Positions 49,876 to 61,300 of a DNA stretch of 64,000 bases are shown one piece after another. A model generated the notes under the pieces. That model worked only from the letters and a program-made list of their open reading frames with translations. It did no database searches and was not told the DNA's origin. This DNA is from Diplosphaera chodatii (lineage: Eukaryota > Chlorophyta > Trebouxiophyceae > Prasiolales > Stichococcaceae). Both the position numbers and the translations under genes were made by a program. Position 1 is the first letter of the stretch, and each line of letters begins with the position of its first letter. The DNA lies in NCBI GenBank assembly GCA_032358165.1, contig JAALGY010000062.1, positions 186,001-250,000 on the forward strand, read 5' to 3'.

Positions 49876-51262
49876 TCAGGGCGCCGCAGCGGCTGCCTCG
49901 GGCGTTGCCGCCCCCAGCACCGTGTCCCGGTGCTGCGCCCCCTTCTTGAACACCCGCTTGCACACCGGGTGCAGGTCGTCCATGCCGAACGCCTCCTGCA
50001 GCACAGGGTCGCAGGCTTCGAGGCCTACGGATGACCATCGTCACCCAGGGCAACCGGGCGGGACACACTTGTTATTGCACGACCGCCCGTCTGTCAGATG
50101 AGTATCCAGTAATGGAGTGCAGCAGTGTCACGCCATGCCTTTTGTTGTGCCCCTGTGTATGTGAGATCGCTTCCCGCACCTCGAGAGGGAACCACTGCCA
50201 AGCGGAGTGCTCCTCGTTGAGCTTGGGCTTGTAGGCGGCCTTGGCATCCGGCGCTACCGCTGCCAGGAAGACCGTGTAGTGCTTCTGGTCCTGTTTGCCC
50301 CGCCTGCATGGTGAGTCGTGGGTTAGTGTGCATGAAACAGATGAGCGGGCCGTGTACAGAGGGTAACCATTCACAGCAGCAGGCAACCCTCAGATAACTG
50401 TGGAGTAGCTGCACTGCAGCGGCATCGCAGCTTGTGCAGGCAGACTTCTGCCACGCCAGTCGCAGGCAGCGCCAGCCTGCGGCAACTGGGCTTCCGGGGT
50501 GCTGGGAGGCGGGCGCACTTTGTGAGGATCTCGCCCTTGAGCTGGAAGCGGGGCAGCTCCCCCAGCTCCTCTGTCGCCTCCCGCTTGGCGGTGTCCAGCA
50601 GGTCGTTGTCTCAATGCAAAGGGAATCCAAGACCTGAGTGCTCGGCTTTGCATGCTGACAGACAGCAGTCACGGAAAGGAACCAGCTGGACAGCGGGTGC
50701 AGGCAATCGTACGACATGATCAACCCTGAAATTTTGGGTTGCTCCACCAAAAGATGCACGACAACCAGAGCGCAGCTGCCGCGTCAACACAGTTCTGCAA
50801 GCAACAGCAGGACGCTGCCCACCAAATGCGGGCATACTCATTGTTTCGACTGCAGATTATATCTGATGTACCTGACTCCTCGATGTTGCCGCCCGGCAGC
50901 CCCCACTTGTCGTGGTGGTGCAGGCTGTTGCGCTTCAGCAGCAGCACCTCGCCGCCCGACCTGCCGGGAATCAACTCAAAACCTTTCAGACTCGGCCGCT
51001 GGGCACGGTGAGGTGGCGGCGGCTCACCGAGCCATGCCGCAGGTTGTGCAGTGACCAGGACGGCGCAGGCCCAAGGCACGGTGTCCTGGGTGCAGTGCAA
51101 GGCATCTTGATAAGGTTCAGCCCGGGGGCCTCACAGGAACATGATGCCGGCGCCCACTTTCTCCACCCCCTCGATCCCGCTGGGCCCCGGCGCATCCACA
51201 TACCGCGCGGCTGGCGCGCCTGCAGGGTCGCAGCAACAAGCATACAGTGACGCAGCTGCCAT
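49876..51262 (-). CDS. Nudix hydrolase
   Basis: Nudix enzymes cleave nucleoside diphosphates linked to another moiety, including dinucleotide polyphosphates, NADH, ADP-ribose and diphosphoinositol polyphosphates. Exons: 51135-51262, 50872-50960, 50519-50609, 50180-50303 and 49876-49995, 183 residues with phases closed. The Nudix box is split by an intron: GLPGGNIEES joins DNDLLDTAKREATEELGEL, which fits GX5EX7REUXEEXGU. Upstream lies GEVLLLKRNSLHHHDKW; downstream QKHYTVFLAAVAPDAKAAY and NEEHSAWQWFPLE. The terminal exon uses CTGCAG|GAGGCGTTCGG, the only phase-0 acceptor found. The Met at 51262 gives a short Cys-containing N-terminus (MAAASLYACCCDPAG); an upstream exon near 51713-51850 may instead supply the start. 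Substrate not deducible. Confidence 0.9.
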
Positions 51263-52658
51263 GGCCACGTTCACCGGCAACTACATAGTCACGGCGCCAG
51301 GAGCGCAATGCTGGCGTGAAGGCAGCCCCCCCGGAGTTTGCTGAAGCAGTGTGTCAAAGGCGCACTGCTCAACCTCAACAGCATCAACAGCGCAACCCTT
51401 GGCGGGGGCTGCCACCCTGATCTGCACCTGTGACTGCAGGTGCGCCGATGTCAGCCTGCTCTGCGTCTGTCTTCACCGGCCGCAGCTTATCCCGCACTGT
51501 GGTTGCGGCACCCAGCATCAGCACCAGCACCACCGCAGTGACCTGCAGTCACATCAGCAGCAGCTGGATGCATGTGGTCCACCCTATAGTATACCAAGGC
51601 CGTCAGCTGGCAGGCAGCTGGCCAGCCTGGAAGTGCAGAAGGCGATGTCGCTCGGCGTTCCTGCACACGAGTGATATGAGGCACAGGCCAGGGCACGCAG
51701 ACTGCTGACGACCGCGGCGGCAGGAGGCGCGCACCAGGGCGAGCTGGCCGCGGCTGCGCTTCCTGACGTCCTCCCAGGGCACCTGCTGCCCGCCAGGCTG
51801 CCCGCCGCTACCCTCTGCTGCGCCCACCCTCTGCAGAACGACATCCGTGATTGGCACACACGCAGTGGACAGACGCTCTACGGCTGCCGCAGCATCATGC
51901 GCTTGAGGTATGCATGGCCATGCTGCGTACACCAGGCCACTGGAGTCAGGCACACCGATGAAGCAGTTTGTCAAAAGCACAACAAAGCAGCCTCACAAAA
52001 CGCTGGAGTCTACCTCAAGCGTGCATGCTGCACCGAATTGACCACATGAAGAGGCTGACCCAAAGAGGTTGCCCAAGCAAGTCTGGTTTGTACTGGCTGA
52101 CGCATCTATGGGGCAGTGGCAACAGGACAGCGGAGGTGGGTCCGCTCGACGCCCGTCTGACCGACCCAACTGCCAGGTGCTTTGACTGAGCAAGTGGTAC
52201 AACACCTGGTACGACGCAGCCTGCTGCGCTGGGGCAGATCGGTGGTTGGAGGAGTCCCTTCCGCCGTAGTCCGGCATGTGGAGCGCTGTCACCAAACGAG
52301 CAGCTCACTGTGGCCTCTGGGATGCAAGAAGGTCGCCTCCCCCGGGGAACCAGCCGGCCGCTCGTGCTGTGGCCCTGTAACCACTGTTTGCAGCGTCTAT
52401 GTTGTCACGCTTGATGCTGGAAATTTGAATGAGTGCGCCCTGCCTGCGCACCTTGGATAGTTTTGCTCGCTGGCTCCAGGTCATCCGAGGTTCAGCTGGC
52501 AGCCCCCGTCGGCCCCTGCCAACTTTGCAGCACGCCAGCGCGACCGGCAACCGCATCTGTTTGCGTGCCTGGATGCCAACGAACGCCTGTCAGCCTGCAA
52601 GATTGCGTCGACCCGGCTGGTTGCGTGTCGAGCCCTGATCGCCTGCAGATGGCAAGGG
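51263..52658. other. Divergent upstream region, may contain an extra Nudix exon
   Basis: 1.4 kb between the Nudix gene and the SAL1-like gene. Apart from the candidate exon at 51713-51850 I recognise nothing. Confidence 0.4.
51713..51850 (-). CDS. Candidate upstream exon of the Nudix gene (low confidence)
   Basis: The minus strand here is exon-like in composition and open, reading VPWEDVRKRSRGQLALVRAS. It can end at CGCG|GTCGTC in phase 1, which would join the GCGCGCC acceptor at 51219 in frame to APAARYVDAP. It could equally be noncoding or belong to another small gene. Confidence 0.3.
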
Positions 52659-55600
52659 ATGGCGAGGTTGCCCGCCTGTGCTGACGCGCCTCAGCGCCTA
52701 GCTTGGGCGCCGCCACCGTCAGTGAGTCATCGGATCGTCAGCACATCTCTCCGCTCCGGCTCTGCAGCATTGAATCCTCGTGTTCACCGGTGGTCTCATT
52801 GGCCCACAGCCAAAGCCGCCGCCCTGCCGCCACTTGCAGCCACTGGTGGCCACAGCCTTAAAACCGCTCCAGAGGCTAGCATGACGAAGTACGGGGCGGA
52901 GCAGGAGGCCGCCTGCCGCGCTGTGCGGCTGGCAGCAAAGCTGTGCCAGGTGCCAGGCGCCACCTCAGCCCTGCTCACATTGTACACCCTGCTGCGGCAT
53001 GCACCACCCCTCAGACCTATGCAAGCACATTCCTGCGGACGCACACCAATGCCCGTCATGTTCCTTGTATGCACCACACTCCCTGAGCGTGCAGGAGCTG
53101 ACATGCTTTGCATTGCGTCTGCTGCTGCAGATGGTGCAGCTCCAGCTGACGAGCTCGGAGAAGGCGGACAAGGACGACGCCTCGCCCGTCACCATCGCAG
53201 ACTACGGTGCGTGGCTTGGCCGAGCTGCACCGTGTCTCTGGATATGATCAGGGTCTGACATGGCAGTACAGTTGTGTTTCAGGCGGCTGCAGTGCCCACA
53301 TGCCTCTGCCGGTCTGCATCGCAGGCGCACAGGCGCTGGTGGCCTGGAGCCTGCAGCAGTCGTTCCCCGACGTGCCCCTGCAGATGGTCGCTGAGGAGGA
53401 CTCGGCAGACCTCAGGTCCGGCACACGATGGCATGATGGCGTACCATCGAAATGACCCCCACGACCCAAGAGTGTTGTGGCGCAGATCACGTTGCAGCGT
53501 TTACTTCCCTCAAGCACGGGGCCGCCAGAGCACTGTGAGAGACAACAAACTCGCTGTATACCGTTGTCTCAACAGCACAGCCATCATTGCTGCAGGGGGG
53601 ACGGCGACGCAGCAGGCCCCATGGCCGCTCGCATCACCGAGCTGGTCAACGCCACGCTGCGGGGCGAGGCCGGCCCGGAGGCGCAGCTGACAGAAGCTCA
53701 GGTGCGTGACTTGCGGTCAGCAGCGCCTTGCCGTGCTGCCCCATAGTGCAGGTTCATCTGAAGACACAAGCCATGATCCAGGCATCTGCACGCCACACTG
53801 TAAATCTGGAAGCATTGATGTGCGATGAACGTCATGCAGGTGTTGGACTTGATAGACCAGGGGGGCTCAGAGGGAGGGGCCAAGGGCCGGCACTGGGTGC
53901 TGGACCCAATAGACGGCACACGCGGGTTCGTGGGCCTGCGGCAGTACGCCATCTGCCTGGGCATGCTGCAGGACGGCCAGGTCAGTGTCTTCAAGCCAGT
54001 AACTCCTTCACCTCAGGCCTTCCTGAGCGGAGCTGCAGCAGCATATCGCAATTGCGAGCCTGCAGTGGCGCAGTGCTGGCTGCTCTTTGTGACGGGTTGC
54101 CTCCTACACAGCACCCTGGCTTGCAAGGGACGTCCTCAGCTGTAGACGGCTGCCCCAGTCGCGAGAGTAAAGTAGGTATTTAGAGACTGACACCATAGTC
54201 GGCCAGTCCTATGACCAAAGGAGTGCATCAAATGTGCAACACTCATTCGTTGTTAATCTGCAGGTGGTGCTGGGGGTGCTGGGCTGCCCCAACCTGCCCC
54301 GCGCGCGGCTGACGGCCGACGACGGCGGTGCCGAGGCGGCGGGGCGCGTCGGCGAAAACGGCATCGGCGTGCTGTTCACCGCGCAGCAGGGGTGCGGCGC
54401 CGCCGTGGGCCCCCTCACAGGTGCCCATGATCGAACAGCTGTCCCTGTTTTCATGCCCCGGTGCACTGCCTTGTACCGAGGGACCTTTATGGGGTAAGGG
54501 CTGCATCGTACCGTGGGTCGCATGGTACCACATGGTACAGCCACAGTACGTTTCTTGGCGAGGCGCCAACGACCCTGCCGTTTGGGTCGGAAGCTCTTCC
54601 GTGCGACAGTCCCATCCATCAGCTGGTTCAGCTGGCAGCACAGGCGCCTGCGCTCAACAAGGCAGCAGCTGACGATTCCGCGTGTGCCGGTGCAGGGGAG
54701 GGCGTGCCGGACGAGCGGATATCGGTGGCGGATTCCGCCGACTTCAGCGGCGCGCGCTTCATGGAGTCCTTCGAGTCCAAGCACAGCGACCACGACTTCA
54801 CGGGCCGCCTCAGCGACGCCGTGGGCATCACGGCGCCGCCGCTGCGGCTGGACAGCCAGGCCAAATACGGTGCGCTCAAAGATGAAGGGTTTGGAGTCTG
54901 AAGATGTGTCCCGCCGGTCCCAACCTTATGTAAGGGCCCACACGCCGGTGGGTGCTTGCTCGGGAGCTGGACTGTGCCACCTGTCCCGTAGCACCGTGCG
55001 AGCGGCATGGCTCGCTTGCTGGCGCATCGCCAACCCTCACGGCTGTCCAGACGTATCACCGTGACGCCGCCCAGCACCCAACAACATTGAATGTTTCTAT
55101 AGACAATGGCGTGGACATGTTTCCGCCCCCAGGCCAGCAGTGTACTGTCAGGAGTGCAGCCCTGCGCTGGACGTGCGTATAGTGCCGCTCAGCAGCAAGG
55201 ACCTGTTCTTTCTGGGCGGTGCCTTCAGCAGCCCGGGCGCCCGCAGACTCTGGCCTGTTGCGCGTGTCGCAGGCGCGCTGTCGCGGGGGGACGCGGCGCT
55301 GTTCCTGCGCTTCCCGGCGCCCAGCTACCGCGAGAAGATCTGGGACCACGCCGCCGGCGCCGTCATCGTGCAAGAGGCCGGCGGCGCGATCACCGACGCC
55401 GGCGGCGCGCCGCTGGACTTCAGCAACGGCAGGTGACTGGTAGTCCCGCGCCGCTGCCCCTTTGCCCCTCCGGTCTGCGTGCGCATGAAGTGTGCTGCTG
55501 ACAGCACTCGGTTGCGGTCCTGCGCCCATGCTGGCGCATGGTCCGGTCGCGCACCAGCAAGCAGCAATCACAGCATGAATCCCTCCTGGCGTCAGCTGTG

Positions 55601-55821
55601 CCATGTCCCCTCATTGCCCTTGGGCACACTTGCTGCACTGCACGCCTGCTGTGTGTCCAGCCAGCTGGCGTCGTTGTGCCACGTGGTGACGTCCTGAGCA
55701 AGTGGTCGAGCATGCTCCGTTGTGCAGGTGGCTGGACCTGGACCGAGGCATCGTGGCAGCCACGCCCACCCTGCACCGAGCGGTCATCAAGGCGCTGCAG
55801 ACGCTGCCGCCGCCGCAGTAG
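52659..55821 (+). CDS. SAL1: 3'(2'),5'-bisphosphate nucleotidase, SAL1/FIERY1/HAL2 type
   Basis: The enzyme removes the 3'-phosphate of PAP made by sulfotransferases; plant SAL1 also acts on inositol 1,4-bisphosphate and sets PAP retrograde signalling. Nine exons: 52659-52949, 53131-53206, 53325-53415, 53596-53701, 53840-53980, 54264-54420, 54696-54869, 55273-55432 and 55728-55821, 429 residues with all phases closed. Metal-site motifs are present: MVAEEDSADLR, WVLDPIDGTRGF and WDHAAGAVIVQEAGG. Family blocks ASPVTIADYGAQALVAW, VVLGVLGCPNLP, DSQAKYGALSRGDAAL and WLDLDRGIVAATP match plant SAL1 from memory. About 74 residues precede the family start (MTKYGAEQEAA) and are Ser/Arg/Ala-rich with few acidic residues, fitting a plastid or mitochondrial transit peptide. 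Confidence 0.95.
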
Positions 55822-58309
55822 CCACGCCGGCGGCGATTCGCCCCTCACAGCACTCGGCCGCTCTTCACTCTATCCAGCGTCCTGTTCCCGGCGCACTGCT
55901 GCATGCCAGCAGGGCACAGGCCCCGCTGGCAGCAGCCAGGCGGTAGCCGCTGCTGGGTCGGCGGGCCTGGCATGAGGCTCACAGCAGCCTGCATCGGTGC
56001 CGCTGGATGCCACCCGCTGCGCAGGCGTGACCAGGGGCGACGAAGAGCAGGCAGGCGGTGGACCATGCCGCTCCTGCTGTGTAGTGTTGGGGTCGGCGTG
56101 CTGTGGAACATGGTAGACAGATTGTGTCAGACCAGCAGCTGTATGTACCTCGGGAGTGAATGCGCAACATCGCACTGTCATCGGCTGTAACGTGCGGTTG
56201 TACGCACGGCAGCAGTGCGCCATGTAGCCCACAGCACACTGTCACAGTGCCGATGCTGCGGCCACACACCACAGCGACTGCCAGATGGTGCCCGCTCATG
56301 CCGCTTGCAGGGACTGTCCGTTTCCCGACGCCGCGCCAGTGGAGGCTGTCATGCAACAATTCACTCACGTCCAAGCAGCATCCACTCCATCTGTAGCTTG
56401 TGCAGCACACACCTCCCTCATATAGCGGCGAAACCACGCATTCAAACTCCTAGGTCTTGGTGAGAAGGCATATTTCCCACAGCTGGCTTCCTGATGCCCC
56501 AGGGTTTTGCCTCCTCATGCAAAGGTCGGAGGTTTGGCGGACGGTCGCGCACAGCTCCGCAAGATCGCAGCGCAACCGCCCACACGGGGGCAGTCGGCTG
56601 TAAGGCGGTTCAACAGGGATCCGCCGCCGGTCAGCTCAGCCGACAACCGTGTACAGGTGAGCCCTGGACCCCATGCAGAAGCCATCAGACCACGCTGCGG
56701 GGCTGCGGTTGGGGCCTGGGGGCAGCTGGCATTGTTCACACCCGTCTAGAAGGCTGCTTACTCTAATGATAACACCGTGTGACCACCGACGCCAGTCGCA
56801 AGCACGCCGCACCGATAATTTCGTTGTCGACGGGCCGGTGGAGGGGACGTCAAGGCATCCAGCATTTGACCCTTGGCCGGTGTGCAGCGCCGCAAGCTGC
56901 CTCGGAGCCGCTCACCCTTGACGTTGATGCAGAGACGATGCGTTGATCGGGCTCATTTGCACGCAGCTGAGCGTTTATGCTCCGTCGGTGCCGCACCTCG
57001 TGCATGCGGCATATCGGACATCCCGCGCTTGGCGCCCAGCTCGTGCGCCGTCGGTCGCGTCAAGTAGAGCCTGGTGCAATGTGTAGCTCGTGGCCGGCGG
57101 AGCAGCAGCGATCGCAGCGGCCTGCAAAAGCTCCTGCGCACTATCTGCTCACCGGCTGTTGCGGATTGTCTATCTACACGGGTCGACGCGCGCAGCTGCG
57201 TGCCGGTTTGGCACAGCTTGTTGCGGTCAGACGCCGTGGGCGGTGCGATGGAGTGTCTCAGCATGGTCTTGGCGCTGTGGGCGCTGCGTGCACGCCCTGG
57301 CAACGTCACGTGGACGGTGGACGGTCGTTGTGCCTGATAAGTCAACTCCAGTGGCGCCGGCGTTCTCAGGCGCATGTGTGGGCGACGTTCACGCTTTGAG
57401 GGGGTGTGCTGCAGGCTGCAGTAGGTCTTGGTCCGCAAGCAGGGCGTCGTCGTTGTCGAGTTGCGAGGTAGTACAAGGACAAGCCCTCCAACATCTGCAA
57501 CAGGAGACGTTTGTCACTGGGCGGGCAGAACACGCGACAGGGAAGGCCAGGGCACGTTCTGAGCTCATCTGTGCCTTGGCAGGTGCTGCCGCCGTGTCAT
57601 TTCGGTGCGATCATGCGTTCATCAAAGCGCGGTCAGACCCGTCTGCACGAAGCCGTGCCGTTCAAATTCTCGTGACGCCAACCGTGTAGCATCTCAGCTG
57701 CTGCTTTGGTCCCCACGACCTGAAGGCGTGTGTCAATGCGTCCACAAAGCACCGCCCAACGGTGCCTGATATGCGTTTCCCTGGGAATGTTACATGTGTC
57801 ACACAGAGCACGACGAGCATCACGGCATCTATCTGCAAGATGGTGCCGAGCCCAGCGCATCGCTTCGTACAGTAGTGCCCCGGCGCCACACCGGCACCCG
57901 GCAGCGTTTTCAGCCACCTACATTGCCACCGACTACCGGCGTTGCGTCATAGGGTCAAGGGTCCGGGTGATAATGGCAGCTGCCGCTGACAGGACGAAAG
58001 GGCGGCAAGATGCTCTGGTGCTAGCTGGCCAGCATCTCAGCCACCAGGATGCTGGTGTGTAATGCCCGGGGTCGATGCTGGCACCGTCTAGTGCAACATG
58101 GGCACCGTTCTGGGGGCACTGACAGGAGGCATGTCACACCTGCACACGCAGCACTTGGGGTCCATGCCACCGCAACCCCAGCGCTCCTCCCAACCATCAT
58201 GCCAACTGCATCGATCGGGCTGTGCCGTCCTTGCAGGTGTTTGGCGACGCAACCAGGATCCTTGGGAACGCACACGCCTCTTCGAACCCGACAGGCGGCC
58301 AACGCCACC
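55822..58309. other. Long gap without a recognised gene
   Basis: 2.5 kb between the SAL1-like gene and the last matrix gene. TGTAA at 56186-56190 could end the SAL1 transcript. Short open stretches exist (for example plus 56507-56656 ending at CAG|GTGAGC, and minus 57633-57917) but none has recognised similarity or a convincing partner exon. Confidence 0.4.
56186..56190 (+). terminator. TGTAA poly(A)-signal candidate, SAL1-like gene
   Basis: TGTAA about 365 bases past the stop at 55821. Confidence 0.4.
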
Positions 58310-61300
58310 ATGGCGGCGGCCCGCCTCGCGCTGCTGGCGCTCACGCTGCTGGCAGGTGGGGATCTTAGGGTTTCGGCTGGACATGAGCAGCAGAGCAATC
58401 CCACCGATGTGCGAGTGCAGTTGGCGGTCCAAGAGCTGGCAGTGTATAGCAGCTGCTCCAAGCTGCAAGGTCTGCCGAATGGCCGCACACCGGCTCCACA
58501 CTTTGGCGTGATGGCAGCGGCGGCAAGTTGAGGCCAAGTAGTGTGGCAGCTGGCGGCAGCAGCAATGGCTGTTGAGCCCGTTCAGGCATTGTGCAAAAAA
58601 TACTGCAAGGGGGTTAGGGGCTGAGGGTACTGCAGTACTTTGCTGAGTAAGCAGCAAAACTACCAACGCTCTGGTAGTACCAGATGTAGTGCACATCTGT
58701 AGGCGGCAGTAGCAACAACAGTCTGGGCAGGCTTCAGGATGTTGTGGGGCTAGCTGTCCATGATCAGCTTACCAGACTTGCGCAGTTGGCCTGCACAGAA
58801 TGTGGGTGTGCTCACTCTTGTGAGCTCGTACAAGGTGCGGTGGCTGTTGCCGCTGATGTGTGTCCTGGCTGCACTGCAGTTGCCTCCACGGCGGCTGCTG
58901 GCGGCGGCAAGGATGAGTGCTCGACCAAGGGCAAGAAGCCCTGCCCGTGAGTCGTCTCAGCGCACGTGCCTCGTGCTGTGTGCACTCCAAGTACTCTTGA
59001 GCTGCCAGCAGCTGCATGTGGTGCAGAACACTGCTCTGGCTGGCCCTGGCAGGCTTTGCTGTGTTTGACCAGCAAGTCAGCAGTCACCTGCACACACACA
59101 GTGTGCTCACCTGCTGCACGGTGCACTGTCGCAGGTCCTGCCTCCCCACGAAGCCCGGCTGCGTGAAGACCGTGTGCTCCACCCTGCACCCCGGCTACGC
59201 TAAGGTGCCCCATCCTGGCCCACTGCGCCACACCCAACATCGACCATGGCAGCCCCTGCAGCTGCAGGACTGCTGTACCTGAGCTGGCTGCTGGTGCGGT
59301 AGTTTGTCACTGATGCACGACCCTGGTCACTCATGCCAAGTCCTGCGGCACTGCAGGTGTCGCTGAAGTCCAAGAAGTGCTTCTCGGACAAGGTCACCTA
59401 CACGGCGATGTCCTACGACGACGAGAAGAAGACGCCCGTCTGCAGCGACAACAAGTGAGTCACAGGAGGTGTCAGCACGTTTGTTAGTGGGATCGGTGCA
59501 GAACGCATGCTACACAGACCTGACTGCTCTGCTTGTGTGCGCCTTCCTCCGCGTTCACTGATGGGCGCACACTTCAGCAATTGCCAAGGCACCCTAGAGC
59601 AGAGTTGGCGTGATGTCCTTGGTTGCAGGAAGCAGAAGAGCGATGACGGCTTCGAGTTCTACGCCAAGTGCGGCAGCAGCATCACGATCTTCCTGCAGGC
59701 AAGACTGTCATACCGATCACTTGCTGTGTTGGCAAACCAGCTGGTGACACCGGTGTCCGACGGTGGCTGTAGCTGATGGCCCAGATGCACAGATGCCCGC
59801 TGGCACTGGTCTTGGCTGGGAGCTTATCTGTGGCCTGCTGCCATGCTGCAGGACGACAAGTACTACAACAAGAAGGGCGACTACTTCCCGCCCTCTGCCA
59901 ACCCCTGCAGCAAGAAGTGCGACAAGTCGAAGTCGTGCGGCACCTGCGGCCCCTACACGGTGGGCGCCCTTTGTTGTGTGTGCTTACCCCTGAAGCTGGC
60001 TAGTTGCTGCAGTGGCTGACGGCCACGAGTGCCTACTTGACCGCGAGTACGACGCCTGCTAAGTCCTTCGTTGTTGCTCGTTACTCGCTGTCGGAAAACG
60101 ACGAGGAGCGTAGGAAGGCCATCATGACATGCAGTGATTGCTCCGAGAAGCCGCTTGAGCAGCGGCCTTGACATCTGGTGCTGACACCTGGTGGTTACAA
60201 CCATGCAGATCCCAGTCGTGTGCAGCTGCACGCCGCCGCCGAAGGCCCTCTCGCCGCCGCCGCTGACGCCACCCGATTTCAGGGCGGGCTCGCCGCCGCC
60301 GAAGGCGGCCTCACCGCCGCCCTCGCCGCCCCCGAAGACGACATCGCCGCCGCCGTCACCGCCTCCATCACCCCCTCCCAAGCCGCCTCCGAGCCCGCCG
60401 CCATCGCCGCCGCCGTCGCCGCCGCCCTCACCCCCACCGAAGATGTCCTCCCCGCCCCCCAGCCCGCCCCCATCACCGCCACCCAAGCCGCCTCCCAGCC
60501 CGCCGCCGTCGCCGCCACCGTCGCCGCCGACAGTGTCATCGCTGCCGCCGCTGACGCCGCCTGACCTGAGGATGACCTCGCCGCCGCCGAAGGCTGTGAC
60601 CACGCCGCCAGCGGCTGGCACGCCGCCGCCGCTGACGCCGCCCACCCTCAGGATGACCTCGCCGCCGCCGGCCATGACCAAGCCGCCGCCGCCCTCCAAG
60701 ATCTGCAAGAAGAAGTACAACCAGGAGAAGTGAGTCCTGCTGCCTGCCTCGTTGCTCATTGCTGCCTCTTAGACAGCAGCACATTTGCAGGTGAACCCTG
60801 GAGCTGTTCGCTTGCTTCACTATCCTTACATTTCTTGCCTGCTGTCCTGCAGCTGCCCCTACTGCTACCCCAAGAGCAAGGACTGCATCGGCTGCACGGA
60901 GTGCAGCAAGAAGAAGCCCGGCTATGGCAAGGTGTGCAACGCAAATGGCAGATGACAAGATGACACTTGCCAATACACTCGCAGCATGCTGTTGCTTAAG
61001 TTGCTTCATCAGGGTGCAGCAGGTCTACGCTTGCACAGCTGGCTGGAGCTTGGGCACTCGACAGCAGATCCCGTGCATGGTGTGCAGGTGGTGCTGACGC
61101 CCAAGAAGTGCTTCAAGTCGAAGGTCACCTTCTCTGCTGTCAGCTACAAGGATGAGGCCGGCAACCCGGTCTGCGTCGACAACTCGTGAGCGCTTTCCGC
61201 CCCCACACCCCCTCATTGACACCAGCGGACCCTTTGCTGGCCTGCGCTCTGTCATACCCTGCAGACGTCAGGGGACAGCAGGCACTGTACCTGGCAGTCA

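Noticed and set aside
57633..57917. Possible transposase fragment on the minus strand
   Set aside because: I looked for DDE, Harbinger, Mutator and integrase motifs and terminal repeats and found none, so no mobile element is claimed.
59953..60759. Long minus-strand Gly-rich frame
   Set aside because: It is the antisense of the SPPP linker: Pro codons CCN read as GGN on the other strand. The plus-strand frame has phased exons and the Cys modules.
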